64,000 nucleotides of DNA, taken from the NCBI GenBank assembly GCA_021800165.1, contig JAJYZF010000001.1, positions 1-64,000 on the forward strand. Reading direction: 5' to 3'. The notes under the pieces are model-generated. The model was not told the origin of the DNA and searched no databases. It worked only from the letters and a program-made list of their open reading frames with translations. Below, in pieces: positions 18,883 through 29,267 of the stretch. Position 1 is the stretch's first letter. Every line of letters starts with the position of its first letter. Source of the DNA: Planctomycetota bacterium (GTDB lineage Bacteria; Planctomycetota; Phycisphaerae; WQYP01). A program made the position numbers and the translations under genes.

Positions 18883-19734
18883 ATGATGGACGCCGGTTCC
18901 GGCAGCACCACGACAAGCGCCCAACAAGATGTTGCTCTGGCGGATGTGCAAGGGGCATCGGACCAGCGCAATGTGGCCATTGATAAAGTGGGTGTGCGCG
19001 CGGTGCGTTATCCGATCACGCTCAAGGAGCGCGGCGGCGGGGAACAATCTACTGTGGCCAGCATCAATTTGTATGTGTCGTTGCCGAAGCATAAAAAAGG
19101 TACGCACATGAGCCGGTTTCTGGAAATTCTCAATCGGCATCACCGCAGCATTACGCCAGCCCAGATTATCCCCATTCTCCACGAGATGAAAACCCGTCTG
19201 CTGGCGACCGATGCGCACATTCAAATGAGCTTTCCGTATTTCATCGAAAAGGCCGCGCCGGTCACCGGGGCCCGCGGCTTGATGGATTATTTATGTTCTT
19301 TTGAAGGCACCAGCAACGGAGCCGACGACTTCATTTTAGGGGTTAAGGTTCCCGCGACGTCGTTGTGTCCGTGCAGCAAGGAAATTTCGGCGTATGGTGC
19401 CCACAACCAGCGTTGCGAGATCACGGCGCGGGTGCGTTTCAAGGGGTTGTTGTGGATTGAAGATTTGGTAGCGATTATGGAAGGGGCGGCGAGTTCGCCG
19501 GTGTATGCGGTGCTGAAACGGCCGGATGAAAAATATGTGACCGAACGGGCTTATGAGAACCCGAAATTTGTGGAAGACATCATTCGCGATCTGGCCCTGG
19601 CGATGGAAAAAGAACCGCGGATCACCTGGTACAGCATCGAAAGTGAAAACTTTGAATCGATCCACAACCACAATGCCTACGCCCAGATCGAGCGGCAGAA
19701 GACGGATTCTGCCGTAGCGGGGCGCAAAAGGTAA
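18883..19734 (+). CDS. folE2: GTP cyclohydrolase FolE2
   Basis: GTHMSRFLEILN...; GVKVPATSLCPCSKEISAYGAHNQRCEITARVR; RBS TGGAGGA before ATG. Confidence 0.95.
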   Translation: MMDAGSGSTTTSAQQDVALADVQGASDQRNVAIDKVGVRAVRYPITLKERGGGEQSTVASINLYVSLPKHKKGTHMSRFLEILNRHHRSITPAQIIPILHEMKTRLLATDAHIQMSFPYFIEKAAPVTGARGLMDYLCSFEGTSNGADDFILGVKVPATSLCPCSKEISAYGAHNQRCEITARVRFKGLLWIEDLVAIMEGAASSPVYAVLKRPDEKYVTERAYENPKFVEDIIRDLALAMEKEPRITWYSIESENFESIHNHNAYAQIERQKTDSAVAGRKR

Positions 19735-19789
19735 TCGTTGGCCAAGGCAAAAATGTACCTGACCCCTTTTATGCAGCGGAGCTTTTACC

Positions 19790-20326
19790 ATGGCCGATTT
19801 CGAACGGGCTGATTTTGGAGCGGGTTGCTTTTGGGGGGTGGAGGCCACCTTTCGGCAAGTGCCGGGGGTGGTTGATGTGGCCTGCGGTTACGAAGGTGGC
19901 CATTTGGAAAAGCCCACCTATGGCGAGGTTTGTACGGGCCGCACCGGCCATGCCGAAGTGGTGCAGGTGCTTTACGATCCGGCGCAGGTAAGCTACCAGC
20001 GGCTTTTGGAGGTATTTTTTGAAAATCACGATCCGACCACGCTGAATTCTCAGGGGCCGGACCATGGCACCCAATACCGCAGCGTGGTGTTTTATCACAA
20101 CGCGGAACAAAAAGGACTGGCGGAAGCGGAAAAGCAGCGTCGTGAAGCCGGCGGGCAGTACGCATCGGCGGTGGTGACCGCCATTGAACCCGCCGCGAGA
20201 TTCTATCGGGCCGAAGAGTATCACCAGCGTTATTTTGAACTGCGCGGCATCAGCCATTTATGTCATCTGGGAAATGGAAAAAAGCCCGGCCATGTCGCGC
20301 CACCCATCACGGCCAAGCAGATTTAA
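19790..20326 (+). CDS. msrA: peptide methionine sulfoxide reductase MsrA
   Basis: [30 protein letters not shown]...[19 protein letters not shown]. Confidence 0.98.
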   Translation: MADFERADFGAGCFWGVEATFRQVPGVVDVACGYEGGHLEKPTYGEVCTGRTGHAEVVQVLYDPAQVSYQRLLEVFFENHDPTTLNSQGPDHGTQYRSVVFYHNAEQKGLAEAEKQRREAGGQYASAVVTAIEPAARFYRAEEYHQRYFELRGISHLCHLGNGKKPGHVAPPITAKQI

Positions 20327-20354
20327 TGTGGGCATCTTAAAAGGAGTTTACCCG

Positions 20355-20834
20355 ATGAGCGTTGATCCTAAGCCGCAGGCCGCGGCATCCGCCTGCAAGA
20401 CCGATGCGTCATCTTCGTGCGGCCGCACCCATTGGCAAAGCCGCAGCGATGCCCAGTGGCGGGCGATTCTTACCCCGGAACAATATCGCATCGCCCGCGA
20501 GGCCGGAACTGAAAGTCCTTTCACGGGCAAATATTGGAACACCAAGACACCGGGAACGTATCGCTGTGCGTGCTGCGGGCAGGATTTATTCGCCTCCGAG
20601 ACCAAGTTTAATTCGGGCACGGGCTGGCCGAGTTTCTATGCTCCCATCGCGGTCGAGGCGGTGACGGAGCATGTGGATGATGCCCACGGGATGGTACGTA
20701 CGGAAGTGCGCTGCGCCCGGTGCGCGGCTCATCTGGGGCACGTATTTCACGATGGTCCCGCCCCCACGCATCGCCGGTACTGTATGAATTCCGCATCGCT
20801 GGAACTGGTGGCGGGCGGGGAAAAGCGGTCTTGA
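20355..20834 (+). CDS. msrB: peptide methionine sulfoxide reductase MsrB
   Basis: [29 protein letters not shown]...[32 protein letters not shown]. Confidence 0.98.
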   Translation: MSVDPKPQAAASACKTDASSSCGRTHWQSRSDAQWRAILTPEQYRIAREAGTESPFTGKYWNTKTPGTYRCACCGQDLFASETKFNSGTGWPSFYAPIAVEAVTEHVDDAHGMVRTEVRCARCAAHLGHVFHDGPAPTHRRYCMNSASLELVAGGEKRS

Positions 20835-20919
20835 TCGGGAGAGAACCGGTGCCCGGCCTGGTGGGCGTATTGCGGCGGACCGGCAGGGCGCTTCCGCGGA
20901 GGCGAGGATATCATCTGCC

Positions 20920-21762
20920 ATGCTGATTCGTTGCACATGTTTTAATGGCGTGGTGGTTTACCAGTCACCCCGGCTTTTGGAAATGGGTGTGAAGCACGCA
21001 TTTTCTACGCGGATCGGGGGTGTTTCGCGGCCGCCGTTTGATTCGCTGAACCTCGGCAACCCGATGGAGAGCGACTGCCAGGATAGCGCCGCCAACATCG
21101 GCGAAAATTACCGCCGACTGCTGGCCGGCGTGGGTCTGTCTGTGGCGGTGCGGGCGTGGGTGCGGCAGGTGCATGGGTGCGGCGTGGCGGTGCTGGAAGA
21201 AGCATCCCGTGGACGACCGGGGTTAACGCGGACCGACGAAGTCCCCCCGGACTTTCAGGGCACGTTGGCGGCGGATGCCATTATTTGCAGCCGAGAGAAT
21301 GTGGTGGCGACCATGCGCATTGCCGATTGTGTGCCGATACTGCTGGCGGCGGGCCGCGGACGGGTGGTGGCGGCGGTGCATGCCGGCTGGCGCGGGGTGG
21401 CGGGCAATGTGGTCGCAAGCACCATGGACAAGCTGGAGCAGATGGGCATTGCACCGGGCGAAGTGATTGCCGCCATTGGGCCGGCGATAGGGCGAGACTT
21501 TTTTATGGTGAACAGCGATGTGACCACGGCCTTGCTGCAGGCGGATCTGGCGGAAGCGATTGTGCATGATTCCGGCCGCCAGGATCGCGTGGACCTGAAC
21601 CTGGCGGTGCGGCGGCAATTGGCCCGGCGTGGGGTGGCCCAAATGGATTTTGGCGATTATTGTACGTATCGCGATAAAGAGGAATTCTTTTCGCATCGGC
21701 GGGAGTCCGGCCGCACCGGAAGAATGGCGGCGGTGATTGCGCCCACGTGCATCCACGGTTGA
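20920..21762 (+). CDS. YfiH/YlmD-family (laccase domain) purine nucleoside phosphorylase-like protein
   Basis: HAFSTRIGGVS, MRIADCVPILLA, AAVHAGWRGVAGNVV, IGPAIGRDFFMV, DYCTYRDKEEFFSHRRESGRTGRMAAV. Confidence 0.95.
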   Translation: MLIRCTCFNGVVVYQSPRLLEMGVKHAFSTRIGGVSRPPFDSLNLGNPMESDCQDSAANIGENYRRLLAGVGLSVAVRAWVRQVHGCGVAVLEEASRGRPGLTRTDEVPPDFQGTLAADAIICSRENVVATMRIADCVPILLAAGRGRVVAAVHAGWRGVAGNVVASTMDKLEQMGIAPGEVIAAIGPAIGRDFFMVNSDVTTALLQADLAEAIVHDSGRQDRVDLNLAVRRQLARRGVAQMDFGDYCTYRDKEEFFSHRRESGRTGRMAAVIAPTCIHG

Positions 21763-21846
21763 TGCCGGCGGCAGCGCGGTATTCAATGAGGACGTGGAGG
21801 TCGGTCAATTCGCGGGGCCATAGCGGCGGAACGCAGAAGGTTTCGT

Positions 21847-22554
21847 CTACAGTTGCAGCCAGAGCCGCAATTGCCCGGGTTGCAGATGGCTCAAATCGGG
21901 CAGGGCAAAATCCGCCCAGGTTTTTACCTTTTCCAGCGGGCTGGAGGTGGCCACGCCGAGGACGCGCAGGCCGGCATCGTGGGCGGCTGCGGCACCGCCG
22001 GCGGTATCTTCAATCACCAGGCTGCGAGCTTTATCCAATTCGCCATTGCCCTGCAATTGCAGGGTGTCAAAGGCCCGGCGGTATCCTTCGGGATCGGGCT
22101 TGCCATGGCGGACATCCTCGATGGCCACGATGGCCTGAAAAAGGTCTTGTAAATGAAAAGCGGCCAGAATGCGGAGAATTTCCACCCGTCTGGCTCCGGA
22201 ACATATCGCCAGCGGCACGTGCCATCCGGTGAGACTGGCCAGGGTACTGGTGACGCCGGCCAGCGGGGCGCTGATCTGGGAAAGCTCGGTGTCCATGATA
22301 TGGTCTTTGAGGGCACACAGCTCGTTGAGCAGCGGCTCGGAGGCATTTAGTCCGGCATCGCGCAAGATACAGGCAAAGCCTTCGCGATTGCCAAAGGCAA
22401 TGTAGCGCTGGTAGTAAGAGGCGGGGGCAATGCGCACGCGAGTGCCGAGCTTGTCGGCGAGGCGCAGCAGGGCTTCGTTGTAGGCGATAAGGTGCTGGGC
22501 TTCAGTGTCGGCGATGACGCCGTCAAAATCAAAAATCACGCAACTGCGGGCCAT
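21847..22554 (-). CDS. HAD-superfamily phosphatase (beta-phosphoglucomutase-like)
   Basis: IFDFDGVIADTEAQH; ICSGARRVEI; KPDPEGYRRAF; VIEDTAGGAAAAHDAGLRVLGVATS. Confidence 0.93.
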   Translation of the reverse strand: MARSCVIFDFDGVIADTEAQHLIAYNEALLRLADKLGTRVRIAPASYYQRYIAFGNREGFACILRDAGLNASEPLLNELCALKDHIMDTELSQISAPLAGVTSTLASLTGWHVPLAICSGARRVEILRILAAFHLQDLFQAIVAIEDVRHGKPDPEGYRRAFDTLQLQGNGELDKARSLVIEDTAGGAAAAHDAGLRVLGVATSSPLEKVKTWADFALPDLSHLQPGQLRLWLQL

Positions 22555-22632
22555 GGTTTTATTTCCCCAAAGGGGCTTTTATAACCGCACAGTGCATTGA
22601 TGAAAACCCCGGAAACAGATTTGCCGGGTGCG

Positions 22633-23082
22633 TTAATGCCGGGTATTTCGGCGCGGGTGAATGACGATGGTGCCGACATCGGTCGATTCCCCGCTGGAAA
22701 CGTGAATGATCTTGCGCAGCCTGCCCATACCCACCCCGCGCAGCATGGCCAGAATGCGATACCTGCCAGCAGGTGCGTTATTGACGGTGAAGGTGCCGTC
22801 GTCGGCGGTGCGCGTGATGCCGGTAACCGCCCAGATGGTCTGGCCGGGCTGGATGTCTTTGAGTACGCGACCCAGTGGTTTATGCCGACTCACATTGCGG
22901 GGTATCTTGATCAACCGGACGATAGCGCCGGCCACCGCGTGGCCCCCGCTATCGACCACTTTGCCGGTGATGCCGCCGGTTGGTGCGGCATCTACGGCGG
23001 CCCGGCTAAGTGAAGCGGAGGCCGATAATCCCAAGGCCAGAGCCAATACGACCGCTAGGGTGGGGCTGGATAGAATACCCAT
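22633..23082 (-). CDS. secreted protein with carboxypeptidase-regulatory-like domain
   Basis: ITGKVVDSGGHAVAGAIVRLIK...TADDGTFTVNNAPAGRYRILA; start ATG 23082, signal peptide. Confidence 0.75.
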   Translation of the reverse strand: MGILSSPTLAVVLALALGLSASASLSRAAVDAAPTGGITGKVVDSGGHAVAGAIVRLIKIPRNVSRHKPLGRVLKDIQPGQTIWAVTGITRTADDGTFTVNNAPAGRYRILAMLRGVGMGRLRKIIHVSSGESTDVGTIVIHPRRNTRH

Positions 23083-23286
23083 GATTGAACACTCCGAAAT
23101 TTTAAGATTGCAGGCGTCAACGAGGCCGGTCCCCAACGGCCGGTTTCACCTCGGACGGTCTTGCTGGGCCAAACGGATGCGGGCGGGTTTGGTTGCAAGC
23201 GGCGCGGGGGATGGATGCCAAGAGGATGGATGTGCCCTACAATTTGGCCCCGGGGTTTGACCTGGCGGAACGACCATGAGGAAACT

Positions 23287-24375
23287 ATGCGACCCAAGCT
23301 GGATAGTGATGTGTGGAATGGATGCCGGATATTGTTGGTCGTGGCCACGCTGCTTACAGCCGGCACGCTGGCGGGTTGCAGCGGCTATTGGGCGCGGCGG
23401 CAGGCGGCCCAGGCCTTGGCTCATTTATCACTGATTCGGACCGCCCATTACGCTATTTTCACCTCCATCCACAATGCCCGTGAGCGGAGGATGCTGGGTC
23501 AGGTGCTGGAGGCGGATTACGCCCGCTTTAAGCGTCTGGTGCCGGGGGCGACGCCGGCGCTGCCGCTGCACGGATACGTATTTGCCGATAGAACCCAGTG
23601 GGCAATGTACACGCGCCGGGCGCATCCGGTGCTGGCCCCCATTTATCTGCGGATTATCGCCGGTGGTTATACCCGGAAACGGGTTTTTGCGCTGTACCGC
23701 CTGACCCCATCGGAGATGTTTTCGGTGGCCGCGCACGAAGCCTGGCACCAGTTCAGCTATGCTTCGCTGAAGGATCATTTGCCGGCCTGGCTGGATGAAG
23801 GTTTGGCGTCGCAAAATGAGGCCATCGCCTGGCATGATGGCCAACCGGTGTTTGAACCCTGGCTTAATTATCCACGGTGGCATGCGCTAAAGCAGGCCGC
23901 CGCAGCCCGCCAATTATGGCCGCTGAAAAAAATCATCACCACCCAGGCGGGCTATGTGGTGACGCGCGGGCCGCAGCGCATTGCCACTTATTACGGACAG
24001 ATTTGGTCGCTGTCTTTATTTCTGGAACACAGCCGCTATCGTCCGCGGCTGCTGCGTTTGCTGGAGGCGGCGCGGCGGGGTCGCTTGACGCGCTTGCTGC
24101 GGCAGGCCGGCCTGACCGCGCAGGACATTGCCGCGGGCACGGTGAGCTGGAACCAGCGGGCCGGACCTATTTTCATGCGGGCTTATCTGACGCCAAAAAT
24201 CAGCACGCTGGATCATGCGTATAGAGCGTTTGTAAAGCGCCTGGTGTCCACCTGGCCGCCGCCGCAGGCGCGGCGGCGCTACCCCATTCATTGGTGGAAA
24301 GGTGCCGGCCCGCAGGATATTGCCACCGCGTTAAAACAGCAGACGCGGCTGAATCTGCTAACCGGCGGGCATTAA
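23287..24375 (+). CDS. putative lipoprotein peptidase-like (DUF1570-like, HExxH-type motif)
   Basis: TLLTAGTLAGC lipobox; SVAAHEAWHQFSYASLKDHLPAWLDEGLAS. Confidence 0.7.
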   Translation: MRPKLDSDVWNGCRILLVVATLLTAGTLAGCSGYWARRQAAQALAHLSLIRTAHYAIFTSIHNARERRMLGQVLEADYARFKRLVPGATPALPLHGYVFADRTQWAMYTRRAHPVLAPIYLRIIAGGYTRKRVFALYRLTPSEMFSVAAHEAWHQFSYASLKDHLPAWLDEGLASQNEAIAWHDGQPVFEPWLNYPRWHALKQAAAARQLWPLKKIITTQAGYVVTRGPQRIATYYGQIWSLSLFLEHSRYRPRLLRLLEAARRGRLTRLLRQAGLTAQDIAAGTVSWNQRAGPIFMRAYLTPKISTLDHAYRAFVKRLVSTWPPPQARRRYPIHWWKGAGPQDIATALKQQTRLNLLTGGH

Positions 24376-24470
24376 GAACTTGACTTGGTGGGTGATGGGA
24401 GCCGGTGGCTGTGCTCGGCTGGCGAGATGGGAAGAAGCTCTCGCTGGTTCTTAAAACACGCGCGTGGGAG

Positions 24471-26030
24471 TTAGTGCCGGGCTGCGGTGGGGAGGAAATT
24501 GATGACGCGCAATGACGCCGGCAATTTGGGGGAAACCTCCAGAAGATAATTGTGGCTGGCCGAAAAATTCAGGGCAAACCAGCAGCGCAAGGCCACACGC
24601 ACAGCGGGCGGCTCATTTTGGGTCCACAAATTAAAGGCCATTTCATGGGTGGGATTGGTGAGAGGAAAGATCCGGCCGGCAACCATAAAGACACATCGGC
24701 GGGGATGCCATTGCAAGGCCCGCATGTGGGTTAGCCAGGAGGCGAAATGGTCGGGCGATGGACGGCGAGGCTGGGGCGGATGGAGTTGCACGTACGTGCA
24801 TAGTACCGGTTGTACGGCACCGGGCGGCAGGAAGAGTTCCAGCGAACCGCCGCGGCGCTGCAAGTTGATGCGCGCGTGCAGCGCGAACCACTGCCGGGCC
24901 GAGGCCACTAACGGCAGTGGCGGGAGCGGCCCGTTATGGGTCAGGTGCAAAGTTTGGCCACGGGGCGAGCCGGCCAGATCAAGCCGGCTTATGCGGGCAA
25001 GCTCTCCGGGCACGCATTGGCTGGTCCAGCGGCAACGGGCTAGAAATTGCGGCTCAGGCGGCGTTAGCCATAGCGTGGCGGCAGCGGCAAATAGCGCAAA
25101 GATCAGCACCAGCAGGCCCAGGCCGAGCCATGGACGGGGGCTTGCCAGGCGCGTGAGAAGAATCAGGATCAGTCCAACGGGAATACAAGCCCAAACCAGG
25201 ATGGTCCAGGTGTGGGGTGCGGCCAGCGGCGGCAGATGGGTTTGGCCGAGTCTCCAGATCACCAGGGGAAGCTCTTGGCGGCTTAAGCCCGATGGAGAGG
25301 GGGTCATCCAAAAATCTTTAGAATCTTGCAGCGGCTTCCAGAGTCCCGAAGACATTCGGGATTGAAACCGGCGTGGCGGCACGGCCCCGTGATAGATCAG
25401 CACGATGTTGGCTGAAAGCAGAGCCAAAACGCGCTTCAGGGGGAGGCTGCGCAGAGTGTGGGCGTTTAGCAGAAGATAGCGGCAGGCCGCCAAAGCCAAA
25501 ACGGGGGTGTGCAGCAATTGCCGCTGGGAAATGGGCATGGCGGCGAGCACCCGCGGCGTAAAGGCGTTGCCCAAGTTCGCCAGCCAATGGCGTGTTTGCG
25601 GGAAGGTGGCGATGGGGATTAAACCGTGGCCCACAGGGGGCCGGAAGACGGGAATGGTTGCGCGCCAGGTTTGGCCTGCCGGGGTGGCGATGGTCAAACG
25701 CACCGGCCAGGAACCGGCGGATAAATCATTGGGCTGTAAAAAGGGCAAGGGGAAGAGGGCGGCTTGTCGGCGAGATGAAAGGGTGCGGACGATGGCCGGG
25801 CCGCCACGGCCATCACGGATGCTGACGCGGCGGGGTTGGCCGCTGGTGGGCGGCAACAAGACGCGCAGGCAAGCCCATTGTCCCGCCCTGGGCGCGATGG
25901 GACAGGCCAAGCGGATGGTTGGACCATCGGGGTGGGCGGGCGCAGCGGCGTGGCTGTGGCCGGGGGTAAGACCCAGGAGCATGGGCCAGAGCAGCAGCGC
26001 GAGGCGGCGGCAGGTGCGAGGGAGCGGCAA
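24471..26030 (-). CDS. hypothetical membrane protein with signal peptide
   Basis: 519-aa ORF; N-terminal signal; TM segments TILVWACIPVGLILILLTRL and WLGLGLLVLIFALFAAAATLWL. Confidence 0.65.
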   Translation of the reverse strand: MPLPRTCRRLALLLWPMLLGLTPGHSHAAAPAHPDGPTIRLACPIAPRAGQWACLRVLLPPTSGQPRRVSIRDGRGGPAIVRTLSSRRQAALFPLPFLQPNDLSAGSWPVRLTIATPAGQTWRATIPVFRPPVGHGLIPIATFPQTRHWLANLGNAFTPRVLAAMPISQRQLLHTPVLALAACRYLLLNAHTLRSLPLKRVLALLSANIVLIYHGAVPPRRFQSRMSSGLWKPLQDSKDFWMTPSPSGLSRQELPLVIWRLGQTHLPPLAAPHTWTILVWACIPVGLILILLTRLASPRPWLGLGLLVLIFALFAAAATLWLTPPEPQFLARCRWTSQCVPGELARISRLDLAGSPRGQTLHLTHNGPLPPLPLVASARQWFALHARINLQRRGGSLELFLPPGAVQPVLCTYVQLHPPQPRRPSPDHFASWLTHMRALQWHPRRCVFMVAGRIFPLTNPTHEMAFNLWTQNEPPAVRVALRCWFALNFSASHNYLLEVSPKLPASLRVINFLPTAARH

Positions 26031-26162
26031 ACCGGAAAGTTGGTGTGCGGCGTTAATAGGATGGCACTCCGTAGGGCCGCGCCCTGACGATCAACGAGCG
26101 TCAAAGCGAAGATCAAGTCGGAGCCTGCGCAGAGTTGCCCTCACGGCCGGGCCGGGCCGGCG

Positions 26163-26465
26163 TTACTGCATGGTGGACCCGACATAAGGCAGCAGGCCGA
26201 GAAATCTGGCCCGTTTGATGGCGTCGGTAATCATGCGTTGTTCGAAGGCGGCAGCGCCGTTACGGGTGCGGGAAAGAATTTTTCCGTTGAGAGAAAGCAT
26301 CTTTTTTAAGGATTCCACATCCTTATAATCCACATAAACCTTGCCCAGGCTGCTGGTTTTAGCCACGCGCACGCGGGGACGTGAAAACGCTTGAAACCGC
26401 GGTTTGCGAGGGGCTGGTTTTCCGGATTTTCCAGAGGTCCGGCTGTTGGTTCTGCGAGGGGGCAT
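26163..26465 (-). CDS. rpsR: 30S ribosomal protein S18
   Basis: VYVDYKDVESLKKMLSLNGKILSRTRNGAAAFEQRMITDAIKRARFLGLLPYV. Confidence 0.95.
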   Translation of the reverse strand: MPPRRTNSRTSGKSGKPAPRKPRFQAFSRPRVRVAKTSSLGKVYVDYKDVESLKKMLSLNGKILSRTRNGAAAFEQRMITDAIKRARFLGLLPYVGSTMQ

Positions 26466-26487
26466 AGGCACCTTTCATAACAGGGGA

Positions 26488-26751
26488 TTATTTTTTCTGG
26501 TAATGGGCGGCATTGATCTCGATGTACTTTTTCCATTCCGCCGGCACATCATCCACGGGGAAAATAGCCTTCACGGGACATTCATCCACACACAACCCGC
26601 AATCGATGCAGGTGTCGGGGTCGATATACAACTGGGTTTCCGGACCGAATTCCGTTTCATCCTTGCGTGGATGAATACAATCGACCGGACAAACCGCCAC
26701 ACACGCAGTGTCTTTAGTACCAATACACGGTTCGGCAATCACATGGGGCAT
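26488..26751 (-). CDS. ferredoxin (7Fe/8Fe type)
   Basis: CIGTKDTACVAVCPVDCIHP...CIDCGLCVDECPVKAIF; two iron-sulfur cysteine sets. Confidence 0.95.
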   Translation of the reverse strand: MPHVIAEPCIGTKDTACVAVCPVDCIHPRKDETEFGPETQLYIDPDTCIDCGLCVDECPVKAIFPVDDVPAEWKKYIEINAAHYQKK

Positions 26752-27134
26752 ACGAGTTTAACTCCTTCGTCTATGCGGGGATATCCGTTGCCTGCGGGAA
26801 TCGCCGTCATCCTACGGGCAACTTACCGGTTCCCCCAAACCATTTATTATAAACAATGGGGCAGGAGATGCAAACCAGCGCTGGGGGGGAATGTGTTGTC
26901 AAGAAGTAGAAATGTCACCGTGACATTGATTCCCCGGCGGTGGGGCGGCCCCGCGTAGGCGCAGGGTGGCCTGATGAAAAACTCCTCGTGCGGTTCCTCC
27001 GCTCGCTGTTGCGCCGGAAAATGCCAATCGCCGCTGCGCGGAAAAGGTGCATCCCAAATTCTGGGCGGTCCAATTATACTCATCGGCGGTGCGGCTGGCC
27101 TTTGCCGCAGCGGAATCAATGGGCCTGTCCGGGT

Positions 27135-29267
27135 TTAGGCTTGGGCAAAAAGGTTCCAGTTCGCTGCCGCACCATTTCCGACCAGGCCGCCGGGGCGACC
27201 GTTGCCGCCGCTCTCTCCGGCCTGCCTGTGGAGCATATTCCGGATAGATCGGGAAAATCCAAACCAGCAGCATTCTTCCAACTGCCTAGCGAGGTTACCG
27301 GGCAGAGTTGCTTGGCCCCCATGGACCGCGGATGGGTACGCTTGCTTGAGTTGCCGTGTGTGATTGCGGTGGAAACTCGTATTGTAAATATTATTTCCGC
27401 AGGCCCGGACGAATTGGTCCCACCGTTCCGGATAACAGGCCTCGACCAAACACGCCGCCAGCACGCTGTCGAAATCGACGCCGCCCTTAGCCCACGAATC
27501 AGACCAGCTCTGTTGGGCCGGGACCGTGGGTGGGCCTGCTCGGGCCAGGGTGGCGGCGATTTTGGTCCAACGCCGGTGCGCCTCGCGGAGCCCGTTGCGA
27601 AGTGTGCGCGGTGTGATGTAGATTGCGATGCCGTCCCGCGAATCATCGGTCAGAAATGAGTTGAGATATTCTTCCCGTTGCTGGTGGTCCAAGCCACAAT
27701 AATTGTTTGCGCTGTCCAGATCGGCGGCGTCAGGGATGATCTGCCGAACCATCCAGCTACGGAAGACACGCATGATCGGTTCCAGGTCCCCGTAGGCAAG
27801 GTGCTGGCCTGTCGTGAGGGAATATTGGCAGAGGCGGGGCACCGGTAAAAAGCCGGTAGCGGTTGCCCATTGCGTTCGCCGTTGCGTTACAATTTCTCCG
27901 ACTTCCTCTCTAAGCTGAAGGATCTCGCCCGGATGCAGTTCAGGAGCATCGGCGGGTTTGAAGCCCGCGTGGCCCCACCTCTTGTTGTAGGCCAGCCACT
28001 TTTTGATTTCTTCTGTTTCCGGAGGCCCTTTTTCGGCCGGGCTGGGCTCGGACCATGTCTGGGTCGACGTGCATATAACGTAGCCAAACCCGGGAAGTGT
28101 TTTTAATCGGTCGAGGAACCCTTGGAGGGTCTCACCGTGCGTTGCCCGTCTTTCGGCGCTGGTCACGCGGTCGTCGTCCTCAATGCAGACAATGACGCGG
28201 AGGCGGGCGCGAATGAGAAGTTCTGAAAGCGCCGGCAACCAAAAATTAAGCGGCGATGCAGAGATGCCGTGAAACGGATTCGCGAATGGTGTCGGTCCAA
28301 AAATGGCGTTGGCCACGCCCGCTGGCATGCCCAACATGGGAAGGATGTCGACGCGCTCCCTGACCGCGCCGAGGACTTCCTCCAATGCACCTCTTAATGC
28401 TCTTTGGGTGCTCGCGTATTCCCAGAGCGACACCCTGCAGAAGCGGAGTTCCACCCCCCCGGGAGGCCCGCCCGCCCCGGCGGTGCGCCCGGCTTCCTCC
28501 GCGAGCCGCAACAGCGTGGACTTGCCTGTGCCGCGTAGGCCGTTTAGGTGGACCGTGCCCGCCGACGATTCGTCCGTCATGGGCCGCAGAAGCTCCAACA
28601 GTCTTGCCGCTTTTCCTGCGGCGTCAAAGAGATCGTCCGAGGTGTTGGTGATGGGGTTCTCCGGTGCCGAAATCCATTCCAGCACACGCTGGATCCGTTG
28701 CGAGTCGGGAATGGGAGCCGCCCAAGGCGCGTTGGCGGCGGTGGTGGCTTGTCCGAGGCGGCTGAAATCCGGCCCGCTGTTGGCTATTCCGGGGGCTGGC
28801 TCGGCCGCGCTGGCTTTCGGAATTTCCGCCTCTTGGGGCGATTTCGGGGTTGGGGGCCGCCGCTGTGCCTGCCGGGCAAGGACCCTCGGCAGCGCCAGCG
28901 TCGCACCCACGAGGGCAAACGCCGCTGCCATCATGGCGGCCGCTAATCGGCCGGGCAGCCCGGTATTGGTCGGCAGGACGACGGTTGCCGCGACGAAGGC
29001 CAACACGCCTCCCAAAACCATGCACCAACTTGTTGGGGGTGGGTGCCTGAGGCTGTGCGGGTAAAGCGAGCCAAGGCTGGGCATCCGCGGCAGGTGACCC
29101 AACCAAAAAAGCAGCACCAGAGGAATAGGGGCGGCGGCCATGGAAAGTGCGTGGGGATTGCCGATTGCCCAGGCGAGCAGAAGCCCCGCCCCGGACGCAA
29201 CGCCCCCAATGCCCAATGACCAGAGCCATAACTCAGGCCCGACGCAAAAATTTCTGTTTTTTTTCAC
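27135..29267 (-). CDS. membrane-anchored KAP/STAND-like P-loop NTPase
   Basis: Four N-terminal hydrophobic segments; Walker A GLRGTGKST; RLRVIVCIEDDDR Walker B-like; GTG start. Confidence 0.7.
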   Translation of the reverse strand: MKKNRNFCVGPELWLWSLGIGGVASGAGLLLAWAIGNPHALSMAAAPIPLVLLFWLGHLPRMPSLGSLYPHSLRHPPPTSWCMVLGGVLAFVAATVVLPTNTGLPGRLAAAMMAAAFALVGATLALPRVLARQAQRRPPTPKSPQEAEIPKASAAEPAPGIANSGPDFSRLGQATTAANAPWAAPIPDSQRIQRVLEWISAPENPITNTSDDLFDAAGKAARLLELLRPMTDESSAGTVHLNGLRGTGKSTLLRLAEEAGRTAGAGGPPGGVELRFCRVSLWEYASTQRALRGALEEVLGAVRERVDILPMLGMPAGVANAIFGPTPFANPFHGISASPLNFWLPALSELLIRARLRVIVCIEDDDRVTSAERRATHGETLQGFLDRLKTLPGFGYVICTSTQTWSEPSPAEKGPPETEEIKKWLAYNKRWGHAGFKPADAPELHPGEILQLREEVGEIVTQRRTQWATATGFLPVPRLCQYSLTTGQHLAYGDLEPIMRVFRSWMVRQIIPDAADLDSANNYCGLDHQQREEYLNSFLTDDSRDGIAIYITPRTLRNGLREAHRRWTKIAATLARAGPPTVPAQQSWSDSWAKGGVDFDSVLAACLVEACYPERWDQFVRACGNNIYNTSFHRNHTRQLKQAYPSAVHGGQATLPGNLARQLEECCWFGFSRSIRNMLHRQAGESGGNGRPGGLVGNGAAANWNLFAQA

